Shown here: piece after piece, positions 1 through 7,658 of the stretch
How the letters are laid out: each line of letters begins with the position of its first letter
Position numbering within the stretch: position 1 is the first letter of the stretch
NCBI GenBank assembly: GCA_002424305.1
Contig: DIQZ01000038.1
Coordinates: 17,506-56,576 of the forward strand
Direction: 5' to 3'
Source of the DNA: Firmicutes bacterium UBA5449
Lineage (GTDB): Bacteria > Bacillota > SHA-98 > UBA4971
DNA: 39,071 nt
Notes under the pieces: generated by a model
The model's database searches: none
Told to the model about the DNA's origin: nothing
The model's input: the letters and a program-made list of their open reading frames with translations, nothing else
Program-made: the position numbers and the translations under genes

Positions 1-10
1 ACAAAATAGA

Positions 11-58
11 CCCGGCGCTAGGATTCTTCGAACCTCCGACGAGTTTCTTGGCAGCGGG
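11..58 (+). promoter_or_regulatory. rpsO leader stem-loop (probable S15 autoregulatory element)
   Basis: The RNA can fold as CCCG (11-14) with CGGG (55-58), a 2x2 internal loop, then GCTAGGA (17-23) with TCTTGGC (46-52), including two G-U pairs. A smaller hairpin lies inside. The element ends about 17 bases before the rpsO ribosome site. S15 is known to bind structured leaders of its own mRNA in several bacteria, so an autoregulatory role is inferred. The window begins inside the leader, so its 5' end and the promoter are not visible. Confidence 0.5.
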
Positions 59-89
59 GGACATGTATGATTTCAGGAGGTGTAATGAC

Positions 90-359
90 ATGGCTTTGCC
101 TGTCGAAGAAAAACGTGTAATTATTGAGAAGTACAGAATCCATGAACAGGATACGGGATCACCGGAAGTTCAGATTGCCATACTAACTGAAAGGATAAAT
201 GGCTTGACTGAACATCTAAGAGAGCATAAGAGAGACCACCATTCCCGACGAGGATTACTAAAAATGGTAGGTCAAAGACGCAATCTTCTTAACTACTTAA
301 GAGACAAAGATATTGAGAGATACAGGGCAATTGTGGAGAAACTAGGTCTAAGGAAGTAG
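90..359 (+). CDS. rpsO: 30S ribosomal protein S15
   Basis: An 89-residue protein, exactly the usual bacterial S15 length. It binds 16S rRNA early in small-subunit assembly and contacts 23S rRNA in an intersubunit bridge. The family core is visible: TGSPEVQIAILTERI at residues 22-36 and the basic RNA-binding stretch HKRDHHSRRGLL at 46-57. I chose the ATG at 90 because AGGAGG (75-80) precedes it at good spacing and the protein then starts MALPVEEK, as S15 does. An upstream in-frame GTG at 48 lacks a ribosome site and would add 14 foreign residues. pnp follows after 29 bases, the classical rpsO-pnp arrangement. Confidence 0.98.
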   Translation: MALPVEEKRVIIEKYRIHEQDTGSPEVQIAILTERINGLTEHLREHKRDHHSRRGLLKMVGQRRNLLNYLRDKDIERYRAIVEKLGLRK

Positions 360-388
360 TAGTTGATTTTGAGGAGGATCGATTAAAT

Positions 389-2557
389 ATGGAATACCAC
401 TGCCTAGATATGATTCTGGGCGGGAGGAGACTTTCGCTTGAAGTTGGGAAGGTTGCTAAGCAGGCTAACGGTTCTGTTTTAGTTCGCTATGGTGATACTG
501 TTGTGCTAGTGACAGCATGTATGTCGAAGGAACCCCGTGAGGGGATCGATTTTTTTCCACTGCTTGTCGATTATGAAGAGAGACTTTACGCTGTGGGAAA
601 AATTCCGGGTGGTTTCATAAAACGTGAAGGTAGACCTTCAGAGGTCGCAACTATCTCAGCGCGAATGATAGACAGGCCTTTGAGACCACTGTTTCCCGAT
701 GGGTTCAGACATGACGTTCAGGTAGTTTGTACAGTGTTTTCAGTGGAACAAGACAATGATCCGGACATAACTGCTCTTATTGGTGCGTCTGCGGCGCTTG
801 CCATCTCTGATATTCCGTTCAGAGAGCCTATAGGTGCGGTCAAGGTAGGTAGGGTGAATGGAGAATTCGTGATTTGTCCTACTCTTTCTCAAGCAGAGGA
901 AAGTGATTTCAATCTGACAGTTGCCGGCAGTAAAGACGCTATTCTTATGGTTGAAGCAGGAGCTGATGAAGTTCCTGAAGATGTCATTCTGGATGCGATC
1001 TCCTTCGGTCACAAGTCGGTTGCGGAGATTGTTGGCCTCATTGAGGAGTTAGTGTCCAAATGTGGAAAACCAAAACGTGAGGTGCCTTTCTACGCGCCCA
1101 ATGCCAACGTTGAGTCCAAAGTAACAGAGCTTGCCAGAGGAGATGTTTCCAAGGCTCTTAGAATCGCGGACAAACTTACTCGGGAAGAGCGGATGGAGGA
1201 TATTAAGACACATGTTATTCAAGAACTTGCAGATGACTTCGGAGAGGATCTGCATTCTCTTGAGATAGATGTATCTGCTGCTCTCAAGGCAGTTGCCAAA
1301 GAGGGACTAAGGAAGATGATCACAGAGGAAGCTGTTCGTATCGACGGACGTAAGTGGGACGAGATCCGTCAGATATCGTGCGAGGTTGGTCTTCTTCCCA
1401 GAGTCCACGGTACAGGGCTTTTCACCCGTGGCCAGACCCAGGTTCTCACCAATGCTACCCTAGGCGCAATTGGCGATGAGCAGCTAATAGACGGACTTGG
1501 AGATGAGGAATCCAAACGATTCATGCACCACTATAATTTCCCGCTCTACAGCGTGGGTGAAGTACGTCCCATAAGAGGACCGGGTAGACGCGAGATAGGT
1601 CATGGCGCGCTTGCTGAACGGGCGCTGTCTCCGATGATCCCTGATGAGGTAGAGTTCCCGTACACTATCAGACTGGTTTCTGAGGTATTGGAATCCAACG
1701 GCTCGAGTTCTCAGGCCAGCGTGTGCGGTTCTACACTTGCGCTGATGGATGCAGGAGTTCCTATCAAGAGACCTGTAGCCGGTATAGCCATGGGCCTGGT
1801 TAAGGAAAATGATAAAGTCGCTATACTGTCTGATATCATGGGAATCGAAGATGCCCTAGGTGATATGGACTTTAAGGTCGCAGGCACTGAGAAGGGAATC
1901 ACTGCCCTTCAGATGGACATCAAGATTCAGGGAATTGCCGGTGACACTATGAAGAGGGCTCTTGCGCAAGCAAAAGAAGGACGTATGTTCATCCTTGGCA
2001 AGATGCTGGAGGTAATATCAGAGCCTCGGGAAGAGCTTTCACCATATGCCCCGAGGATTATCATCATGAACATTGATCCTGACAAGATCCGTGATGTTAT
2101 CGGACCCGGAGGCAAAATAATAAGGCATATCATTGATGAGACCGGCGTGAAAATTGACATCGAGGATGACGGACGGGTCTTCATAGCGTCTCAAGACGGA
2201 GAAGCCGGTGAGAAGGCCCAGAAAATGATAGAGGACCTTACTGCAGATGTAGAGGTAGGACGGATATACACCGGTACTGTCACAAGAACCACCAACTTCG
2301 GAGCATTTGTGGAAATTCTTCCGGGCAAAGAAGGGCTTGTCCATATTTCCCAACTCGCTCATTCGCGTGTCGGCAAGGTGGAAGATGTAGTTGAAGTAGG
2401 GGATTCAGTTATTGTCAAGGTAACGGAGATTGACGGGTTGGGCAGGATAAACCTGTCTCGTAAGGATGCGCTTCCGAGGGAAAATAATCCCGAACAAGAC
2501 TCCGGCTCCGGACAGCAAAGAAAACGTCCCAATTTTCAGAGATACCGTCGTAAGTAA
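389..2557 (+). CDS. pnp: polyribonucleotide nucleotidyltransferase (PNPase)
   Basis: A 722-residue 3'-to-5' phosphorolytic exoribonuclease for mRNA decay, normally trimeric and cytoplasmic. Domain order is canonical: first RNase PH-like domain (about 10-140), helical linker, second RNase PH-like domain (about 315-460, with GQTQVLTNATLG near 347 and FMHHYNFPLYSVGEVRP near 378), the acidic active-site segment GIEDALGDMDFKVAGT near 485-500, a KH domain with IGPGGK near 571, and an S1 domain starting near 622. The C-terminal tail is short and basic. GAGGAGG (371-377) precedes the ATG. A terminator follows, so rpsO-pnp looks like a closed unit. Nothing is missing or unusual. Confidence 0.98.
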   Translation: MEYHCLDMILGGRRLSLEVGKVAKQANGSVLVRYGDTVVLVTACMSKEPREGIDFFPLLVDYEERLYAVGKIPGGFIKREGRPSEVATISARMIDRPLRPLFPDGFRHDVQVVCTVFSVEQDNDPDITALIGASAALAISDIPFREPIGAVKVGRVNGEFVICPTLSQAEESDFNLTVAGSKDAILMVEAGADEVPEDVILDAISFGHKSVAEIVGLIEELVSKCGKPKREVPFYAPNANVESKVTELARGDVSKALRIADKLTREERMEDIKTHVIQELADDFGEDLHSLEIDVSAALKAVAKEGLRKMITEEAVRIDGRKWDEIRQISCEVGLLPRVHGTGLFTRGQTQVLTNATLGAIGDEQLIDGLGDEESKRFMHHYNFPLYSVGEVRPIRGPGRREIGHGALAERALSPMIPDEVEFPYTIRLVSEVLESNGSSSQASVCGSTLALMDAGVPIKRPVAGIAMGLVKENDKVAILSDIMGIEDALGDMDFKVAGTEKGITALQMDIKIQGIAGDTMKRALAQAKEGRMFILGKMLEVISEPREELSPYAPRIIIMNIDPDKIRDVIGPGGKIIRHIIDETGVKIDIEDDGRVFIASQDGEAGEKAQKMIEDLTADVEVGRIYTGTVTRTTNFGAFVEILPGKEGLVHISQLAHSRVGKVEDVVEVGDSVIVKVTEIDGLGRINLSRKDALPRENNPEQDSGSGQQRKRPNFQRYRRK

Positions 2558-2608
2558 CTGGAAGCCTGTATGAGTTCTACATGACAGAGGAATAGGTCGT
2601 AGAGTATC

Positions 2609-2658
2609 AAGCCTGACTTGGAAGCATCTGATTTGCTTCTGTGGCGGGCTTTTTTATT
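2609..2658 (+). terminator. intrinsic terminator after pnp
   Basis: AAGCCTG (2609-2615) pairs with CGGGCTT (2645-2651). An inner stem GAAGCA/TGCTTC (2621-2626 with 2634-2639) stacks inside it. The right arm runs into a T-rich tract TTTTTATT. It separates rpsO-pnp from hbd. Confidence 0.85.
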
Positions 2659-2733
2659 CTTTCGTTTCGGGATTGCAGGGATTTGCAAATGAATTGGAGA
2701 AAGATGAGGCAGCAATTACAAGGGGGCGCTAAC

Positions 2734-3582
2734 ATGAGCATATCCACTATTGCCGTGATTGGTGCTGGGCAAATGGGTTCAGGAATAGCGCAAGTGGCAG
2801 CGGCTTCCGGTATGACTGTCATTTTGTGCGATTCAACCTATGAGCTTGCCCAGCGAGGATTCGGTCAAATTCGTAAGGCACTTGCCAGGGCAGTAGAGAA
2901 AGGCAGACTCAGCCCGGAGGAGAATGAGCTGGCGCTTGCAAGAATCCATCCTGCAAAGGAGTTATCTGCTGTCCAAAACGCCGATCTGGCTATTGAGGCA
3001 GTTGTGGAACAAGTTGACGTGAAGCTGCGTGTCATGGATGAGCTCGATTCATTAATGAAACCTGATACAATCATCGCATCTAATACGTCTTCCATATCTA
3101 TTACACGACTCGCGGCTGCCACCGACCGTCCGGATAAGGTCATAGGGATGCATTTCTTCAATCCTGTTCCTGTCATGAAGTTGGTAGAAGTCATAGTTGG
3201 TCACATGACCTCCGGAGAGACTCAAGAAATCACCTGGTCCCTTGCAGAAAGATTGGGGAAGACACCTGTATTGGTAAAGGACTCACCAGGGTTCGTTGCA
3301 AACAGGCTCTTAATACCCATGATTAATGAAGCAGTCTACTGTCTTATGGAGAACGTAGCTTCTTTGGAGGATATTGACCGAGTCCCGTGCCTCGGCATGA
3401 ATCATCCCATAGGTCCGTTGGCTCTTGCAGATCTCATAGGCCTTGATGTATGCCTTGCCATCATGGAGGTGCTTCACGAGAATTTCGGTGACCCGAAGTA
3501 CAGACCTTGTCCGCTACTTAGGAAAATGGTGGAGGCAGGACGCTTAGGTAGAAAAACCGGTGGAGGTTTCTATAACTACTGA
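2734..3582 (+). CDS. hbd: 3-hydroxybutyryl-CoA dehydrogenase
   Basis: A 282-residue protein, the normal length for the single-function enzyme that interconverts acetoacetyl-CoA and 3-hydroxybutyryl-CoA with NAD(P)H. The N-terminal Rossmann fold carries GAGQMG at residues 10-15. The family motif GMHFFNPVPVMKLVEVI holds the catalytic His near residue 140. The C-terminal helical domain includes NRLLIPMINEA and NHPIGPLALADLIGLDV. The ATG at 2734 has a GGGGG site 7 bases upstream. A longer reading from 2641 would begin inside the pnp terminator. It lies 13 bases before the sigma-54 activator gene and is not downstream of the sigma-54 promoter seen here. It may serve butyrate metabolism; crotonase and butyryl-CoA dehydrogenase are not in the window. 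Confidence 0.93.
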   Translation: MSISTIAVIGAGQMGSGIAQVAAASGMTVILCDSTYELAQRGFGQIRKALARAVEKGRLSPEENELALARIHPAKELSAVQNADLAIEAVVEQVDVKLRVMDELDSLMKPDTIIASNTSSISITRLAAATDRPDKVIGMHFFNPVPVMKLVEVIVGHMTSGETQEITWSLAERLGKTPVLVKDSPGFVANRLLIPMINEAVYCLMENVASLEDIDRVPCLGMNHPIGPLALADLIGLDVCLAIMEVLHENFGDPKYRPCPLLRKMVEAGRLGRKTGGGFYNY

Positions 3583-3595
3583 TGAAGGAGAGATT

Positions 3596-5305
3596 ATGAA
3601 GCGCAATGAAAGACCACGCCTGACGAACGAGGAATTAGAGGTTATCCTCAACTCTACTTACGATGGAATGGTTGCCGTTGATGCGCGCGGTGTTATCACA
3701 GTATTCAATGTTGCCGCAGGTAGGCTCATGGGAGTCGACCCCGGGGACATGATAGGCGCTTTTGCCAAGGATGCAATCCCCAACACCAGGCTGCATGTTG
3801 TGCTTGAAACAGGCGATGCTGAGCTCAATCAGAAGCAATTGCTAAAAGACATGACCATTATCTGCAATAGGATGCCGGTAAGGGACAGCAGAGGCACAAT
3901 AATCGGAGCCGTATCTGTTTTTCGGGATATCAGTGATGTGCTATTGTTGGCTGAGGAGATAACTAATCTCAAGCATATTCAAGGGTTGCTGGAGGCAATA
4001 ATTGACTCCTCACAAGATGCAATTTCCGTTGTGGATGAGAATGGCTTCGGGATTCTGATTAATCCTGCCTATACCAGGTTAACCGGGTTTGTCGAGGAGG
4101 ATGTCATAGGCAAACCTGCTACCATAGACATTTCTGAAGGTGAGAGTGTCCACATGAAGGTCTTGCGCACCGGGCTTCCTGTTCGGGGTGCAAGACTCAG
4201 AGTCGGACCGGGGCGGCGTGAGGTGATGGTCCATGCAGCGCCTGTCTTTGTCGGCGAGGAGCTTAGAGGAAGTGTGGCAGCTATTCATGACCTAACCGAT
4301 ATACGCAGATTGACAGAGGAGTTGGATAGTGCAAAACGCCTTATCAGGACTCTTCAGGCAAAATATACCTTCGATGACATAATTGCGGTCAGTAGAGGCA
4401 TGGCTTTAGCTGTTGAGCAGGCTAAACGTGTCTCCTCTACACCTGCCACCGTGTTGCTCCGAGGAGAGAGTGGCACAGGAAAGGAATTATTTGCCCATGC
4501 TATTCATAATGCCAGTCCCAGACGGCACAAGCAATTTGTCAGAGTGAACTGCACTGCAATTTCCAGCACCTTATTCGAGGCTGAGCTCTTTGGATATGAA
4601 GACGGTGCCTTCACGGGAGCGAAGCGAGGGGGCAGACATGGCCTATTCGAGGAGGCAAACGGGGGCGCTATCTTCCTTGATGAAATCGGGGAGATACCCT
4701 TATCCCTTCAGGCAAAGCTACTTCGCATACTGCATGAAAAGGAGATTGTGCGGGTCGGCGGAACCCACGCAATACCTATTGATGTACGGATCATAGCAGC
4801 CACCAACAGTGATCTGGAGAAGGCTGTGAAAGAAGGAAGGTTGCGAGAAGATCTCTACTATCGCTTGAATGTAGTTCCCTTATTCATACCGCCACTGAGA
4901 GAAAGGCAGGAGGATCTGCCTTTTTTATGTGAAGCGTTAATTCGCAGGTTTAATCAAGCATACGGACGTAATGTCACTCATATATCTCAGGATGTCATTG
5001 AGTTGCTATCCATGCACGATTGGCCGGGGAACGTACGAGAGCTGGAAAATGTCCTCAGCAGGGCTATCATAAACATGCACTACAGCGATGTGGAGATTCT
5101 GCCTGAGCATTTTGCTCAGCGCTTTCAGAGGCCTACGGAAAGGACTGCAGCACGGAAGCTACGGGAAGTCGTGGGAGATGCTGAAATGAGAGCAATTTTG
5201 AATGCACTGAGGGTTACAGGCGGTAATAAGCACATGGCTGCGGACTTACTGGGAATCAGCGTAAGAAGCCTTTATTACAAACTCAATGACCATGGCATTA
5301 AGTGA
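3596..5305 (+). CDS. sigma-54-dependent activator with two PAS domains (BkdR-like)
   Basis: A 569-residue bacterial enhancer-binding protein. Two PAS sensor domains (about 8-120 and 130-235) precede a AAA+ domain with Walker A GESGTGKE (about 289-296), the sigma-54 contact loop GAFTGA (about 337-342) and Walker B FLDEIGE (about 360). A Fis-type helix-turn-helix lies at the C terminus (about 542-566). The intact GAFTGA means it should open sigma-54 promoters by ATP hydrolysis. The ATG at 3596 follows GAAGGAGAG (3584-3592). The gene abuts a -24/-12 promoter and paired palindromes ahead of the buk-ptb-bcd-vor operon, so it is very probably that operon's activator, analogous to BkdR of Bacillus. 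The PAS ligand is not evident. There is no response-regulator receiver domain. Confidence 0.93.
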   Translation: MKRNERPRLTNEELEVILNSTYDGMVAVDARGVITVFNVAAGRLMGVDPGDMIGAFAKDAIPNTRLHVVLETGDAELNQKQLLKDMTIICNRMPVRDSRGTIIGAVSVFRDISDVLLLAEEITNLKHIQGLLEAIIDSSQDAISVVDENGFGILINPAYTRLTGFVEEDVIGKPATIDISEGESVHMKVLRTGLPVRGARLRVGPGRREVMVHAAPVFVGEELRGSVAAIHDLTDIRRLTEELDSAKRLIRTLQAKYTFDDIIAVSRGMALAVEQAKRVSSTPATVLLRGESGTGKELFAHAIHNASPRRHKQFVRVNCTAISSTLFEAELFGYEDGAFTGAKRGGRHGLFEEANGGAIFLDEIGEIPLSLQAKLLRILHEKEIVRVGGTHAIPIDVRIIAATNSDLEKAVKEGRLREDLYYRLNVVPLFIPPLRERQEDLPFLCEALIRRFNQAYGRNVTHISQDVIELLSMHDWPGNVRELENVLSRAIINMHYSDVEILPEHFAQRFQRPTERTAARKLREVVGDAEMRAILNALRVTGGNKHMAADLLGISVRSLYYKLNDHGIK

Positions 5306-5355
5306 TTCATTAGACTCTCAAGACGATAGATACCCACAAATCCAGCGTGGTGTGG

Positions 5356-5375
5356 TATTGCAATATGTTGCAATA
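5356..5375 (+). promoter_or_regulatory. palindromic activator site 1 (candidate UAS)
   Basis: Perfect inverted repeat TATTGCAA-TATG-TTGCAATA with a 4-base spacer. It lies about 130 bases upstream of the -24/-12 promoter, a usual distance for enhancer-binding proteins. It matches site 2 in design and is 32 bases from it centre to centre, about three helical turns. Confidence 0.6.
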
Positions 5376-5390
5376 TATGCCCCGTTGTAG

Positions 5391-5404
5391 TGCAAGATAT
5401 TGCA
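5391..5404 (+). promoter_or_regulatory. palindromic activator site 2 (candidate UAS)
   Basis: TGCAA-GATA-TTGCA repeats the half-site and 4-base spacer of site 1 with shorter arms. Two helically phased sites are typical for cooperative binding of a Fis-type enhancer-binding protein such as the one encoded just upstream. Confidence 0.5.
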
Positions 5405-5405
5405 T

Positions 5406-5434
5406 AGATAAGTCAAGCCATGGTTGACTTATCT
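5406..5434. repeat. 11-base perfect inverted repeat with 7-base spacer
   Basis: AGATAAGTCAA (5406-5416) and TTGACTTATCT (5424-5434) are exact reverse complements around a spacer containing CCATGG. A related half-site, TAGTCAAC, recurs at 5441-5448. No T-tract follows, so it is a poor intrinsic terminator. It could be a binding site for a second regulator or the 3' end structure of the activator mRNA. Confidence 0.6.
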
Positions 5435-5490
5435 GTCGTATAGTCAACTATAGCCCACTTAATAGCCACATATGACTACTTCAATCGGTG

Positions 5491-5506
5491 TGGCATCTAA
5501 CTTGCA
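5491..5506 (+). promoter_or_regulatory. sigma-54 (-24/-12) promoter of the buk-ptb-bcd-vor operon
   Basis: TGGCATCTAACTTGCA matches the consensus TGGCAC-N5-TTGCA at all but one base. The GG and GC dinucleotides have the required 10-base separation. Transcription should start near 5516, about 27 bases before the buk1 ATG. The adjacent gene encodes a GAFTGA-bearing activator, which independently supports the call. Confidence 0.85.
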
Positions 5507-5542
5507 TATGTATGTTACCATCAGGCCGGGAGGTGGCTGTCT

Positions 5543-6604
5543 ATGCAAGTTCTTGTTGTCAACCCTGGCTCCACCACGACGAAACTGGCACTCTATGATC
5601 CTTCGGGTCCTCTCATTGAGAAGACGATTACTCACGGTACGAAGATACTGGCTGCCTTTCCCGACGTAACGTCGCAACTTGCAGCACGTCTCAACGACGT
5701 GAGTGTGGCAATCAAGGAGGCGGAGATGAGTTGTGACCATATCTCTGCAGTAGTAGCTCGGGGAGGGCTTATCCGACCTGTTGAACCCGGTATTTACCAA
5801 GTAAATTCAAATATGCTACAAGACCTCAGGGCTCAGATACAAGGCCCACATGCTTCAAATCTCGGGGGGCTGATAGCCGACGCTATCGGCAATGAAATGA
5901 GTATACCTGCATATGTGGTAGACCCGGTATCATGTGATCAATTCCAACCCCTTGCGCGCATATCCGGTCTGCCGGAAATTCCTAGAAAAAGCTTGAGTCA
6001 TGCCCTAAACATCCGTGCCACTATGAGACTTGCTTCATCAGAGTTAGGTTGCGACTTTGAGAAGGTGAACTACGTTGTTGCCCATCTGGGAGGAGGCATA
6101 TCAGTAGCTGCATGCAGAAAAGGAAGGATCGTTGATGCCAACAACGCAAACGAGCAAGGTCCGTTCAGCCCTGAGCGAACAGGGGAGTTACCCGCCTTGG
6201 ATGTGGCCAAGATGGCTTTCTCAGAAACTTACACAAAAGAACAGCTCATCGGGAGGTTCTTGGGCCAAGGCGGACTCGTAGCATATCTGGGTATCAGTGA
6301 CGCAAGACAAATCGAACAACGGATTGCAGAAGGTAATGAGTACGCAGGCTTAGTATACAGGGGAATGGCGTATCAGATTTCGAAGGAGATTGGATCAATG
6401 GCGTCTGTCTTGTCAGGAGATGTAAGAGCCATTCTCATCTGCGGTGGTTTGGCTGGATCTAAGTTGCTCATTGACACTATACGGCAGCGAGTCGAATTTA
6501 TTGCGGAAGTTCGGGTATATCCCGGAGAAAAAGAGATGGAATCTCTTGCTAATGGTGCCTTTAGAGCGCTCTTAGGAGAGGAAGAGGTCAAGACATACGG
6601 GTAG
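5543..6604 (+). CDS. buk: butyrate kinase (first copy)
   Basis: A 353-residue acetokinase-family enzyme, the normal butyrate kinase length. It makes ATP and a short-chain acid from an acyl phosphate. The phosphate-binding start VNPGSTTTKLALYD is at residues 5-18. The ASKHA-fold motifs HLGGGISVA and ICGGLAGSK follow, with PERTGELP in between. The ATG at 5543 has GGGAGGTGG (5528-5536) at proper spacing. It is the first gene after the sigma-54 promoter and is followed by ptb after 17 bases. With Bcd and Vor downstream, the likely substrates are isobutyryl-, isovaleryl- and 2-methylbutyryl-phosphate as well as butyryl-phosphate. A second, clearly related kinase lies four genes on. Confidence 0.93.
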   Translation: MQVLVVNPGSTTTKLALYDPSGPLIEKTITHGTKILAAFPDVTSQLAARLNDVSVAIKEAEMSCDHISAVVARGGLIRPVEPGIYQVNSNMLQDLRAQIQGPHASNLGGLIADAIGNEMSIPAYVVDPVSCDQFQPLARISGLPEIPRKSLSHALNIRATMRLASSELGCDFEKVNYVVAHLGGGISVAACRKGRIVDANNANEQGPFSPERTGELPALDVAKMAFSETYTKEQLIGRFLGQGGLVAYLGISDARQIEQRIAEGNEYAGLVYRGMAYQISKEIGSMASVLSGDVRAILICGGLAGSKLLIDTIRQRVEFIAEVRVYPGEKEMESLANGAFRALLGEEEVKTYG

Positions 6605-6621
6605 AATGTGAGGTGGTAGGC

Positions 6622-7518
6622 ATGTTAAGGTCGCTCAGTGATATTGTGGGAGTGGCAAAGTCGCGGGGCACCAAGACTTGTGTAGTGGTGGCTGCGGAGG
6701 ATCCTGATGTGCTGCTTGCAATGGATGAAGCGGTTACCCATGAAATTGCCAGGAGTATCCTTGTAGGAAGCCGTCAGAGAATAGAGATAGCTGCCACTAT
6801 CGCCGGAGTGGATATATCCAAACACGAAATCATAGAAGAAGATGACCCAGCCACTGCGGCTCGCCGCGGGGTCCAATTGGTCGCAGCAGGCAAGGCTGAT
6901 CTGGTAATGAAAGGCCTGGTTAGCACGTCTGATGTCCTGAAAGCTGTTCTATGCAAAGAGGGAGGGCTTCGAACTGGCAGGCTCTTGTCACACTTATCTG
7001 TGTTTGAAATGCCGGGCGCTGACAAGCTGGCGATATTCAGTGACGGAGCTATGAATATTGCACCTTCATTAGAGGAGAAGGCGGAGATTACCCAAAATGC
7101 TATTGATATAGCTCATTTACTGGGCATGACTGAGCCTCGGGTAGCAGCTATCGCAGCTATCGAATATGTGAACAGTGACATGCCTGCTACGATTGATGCA
7201 GCATGTATCAGCAAAATGGCAGAGCGAGGCCAGATTAAAGGCGGTATTGTTGATGGTCCCTTAGCGTTGGATAACGCAATTTCTGCGGAATCTGCCGGCA
7301 TCAAGAAAATAGTAAGTCCGGTAGCAGGCCGGGCAGATATCCTAATAATGCCTGATATAGAAGCAGGGAATGTTTTTTATAAGACCCTGGTGTACATGGG
7401 AAGCGGTTGCTGCGCAAGTATAGTTGCAGGCGCAAAAGCACCGGTTGTCTTGACCTCAAGATCAGATTCTCATGAGGCGAAGTTTTATTCTCTTGTACTG
7501 GGTATAGCCGTAAGCTAG
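6622..7518 (+). CDS. ptb: phosphate butyryltransferase
   Basis: A 298-residue protein of the phosphate acetyl/butyryltransferase family, of the usual length (about 300). It exchanges CoA for phosphate on butyryl-CoA or branched acyl-CoA, giving the acyl phosphate used by Buk. Family features are DLVMKGLVSTSDVLKAVL, HLSVFEMPG and the C-terminal MGSGCCASIVAGAKAPVVLTSRSD. I chose the ATG at 6622, preceded by AGGTGG (6611-6616). An in-frame GTG at 6613 falls inside that ribosome site. It lies between buk1 and bcd in the same orientation, as ptb lies beside bcd and buk in the Bacillus bkd operon. Confidence 0.94.
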   Translation: MLRSLSDIVGVAKSRGTKTCVVVAAEDPDVLLAMDEAVTHEIARSILVGSRQRIEIAATIAGVDISKHEIIEEDDPATAARRGVQLVAAGKADLVMKGLVSTSDVLKAVLCKEGGLRTGRLLSHLSVFEMPGADKLAIFSDGAMNIAPSLEEKAEITQNAIDIAHLLGMTEPRVAAIAAIEYVNSDMPATIDAACISKMAERGQIKGGIVDGPLALDNAISAESAGIKKIVSPVAGRADILIMPDIEAGNVFYKTLVYMGSGCCASIVAGAKAPVVLTSRSDSHEAKFYSLVLGIAVS

Positions 7519-7581
7519 TCAGCAAGTAGATGACAGGCTGTCTATCGATGCCAGCGTCAAGGTGGGCGGTGTTGCGTTCGG

Positions 7582-7607
7582 GGGACTGCGCTTGCACGGC
7601 GCATCCC
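7582..7607 (+). other. intercistronic hairpin between ptb and bcd
   Basis: In the 140-base gap after ptb, GGGA (7582-7585) pairs with TCCC (7604-7607) and TGCGC (7587-7591) with GCGCA (7599-7603), with one bulged C and a 7-base loop. No T-tract follows, so it is not a terminator. It may protect or space the downstream mRNA. No gene is seen in this gap. Confidence 0.4.
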
Positions 7608-7658
7608 GTTCGAGTTTGTTCTGCCTATGTAACGGAAATGGAAGGAGATGAGCGTCAG

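Noticed and set aside
5406..5434. Intrinsic terminator of the activator gene
   Set aside because: The stem is strong, but no T-tract follows on either strand.
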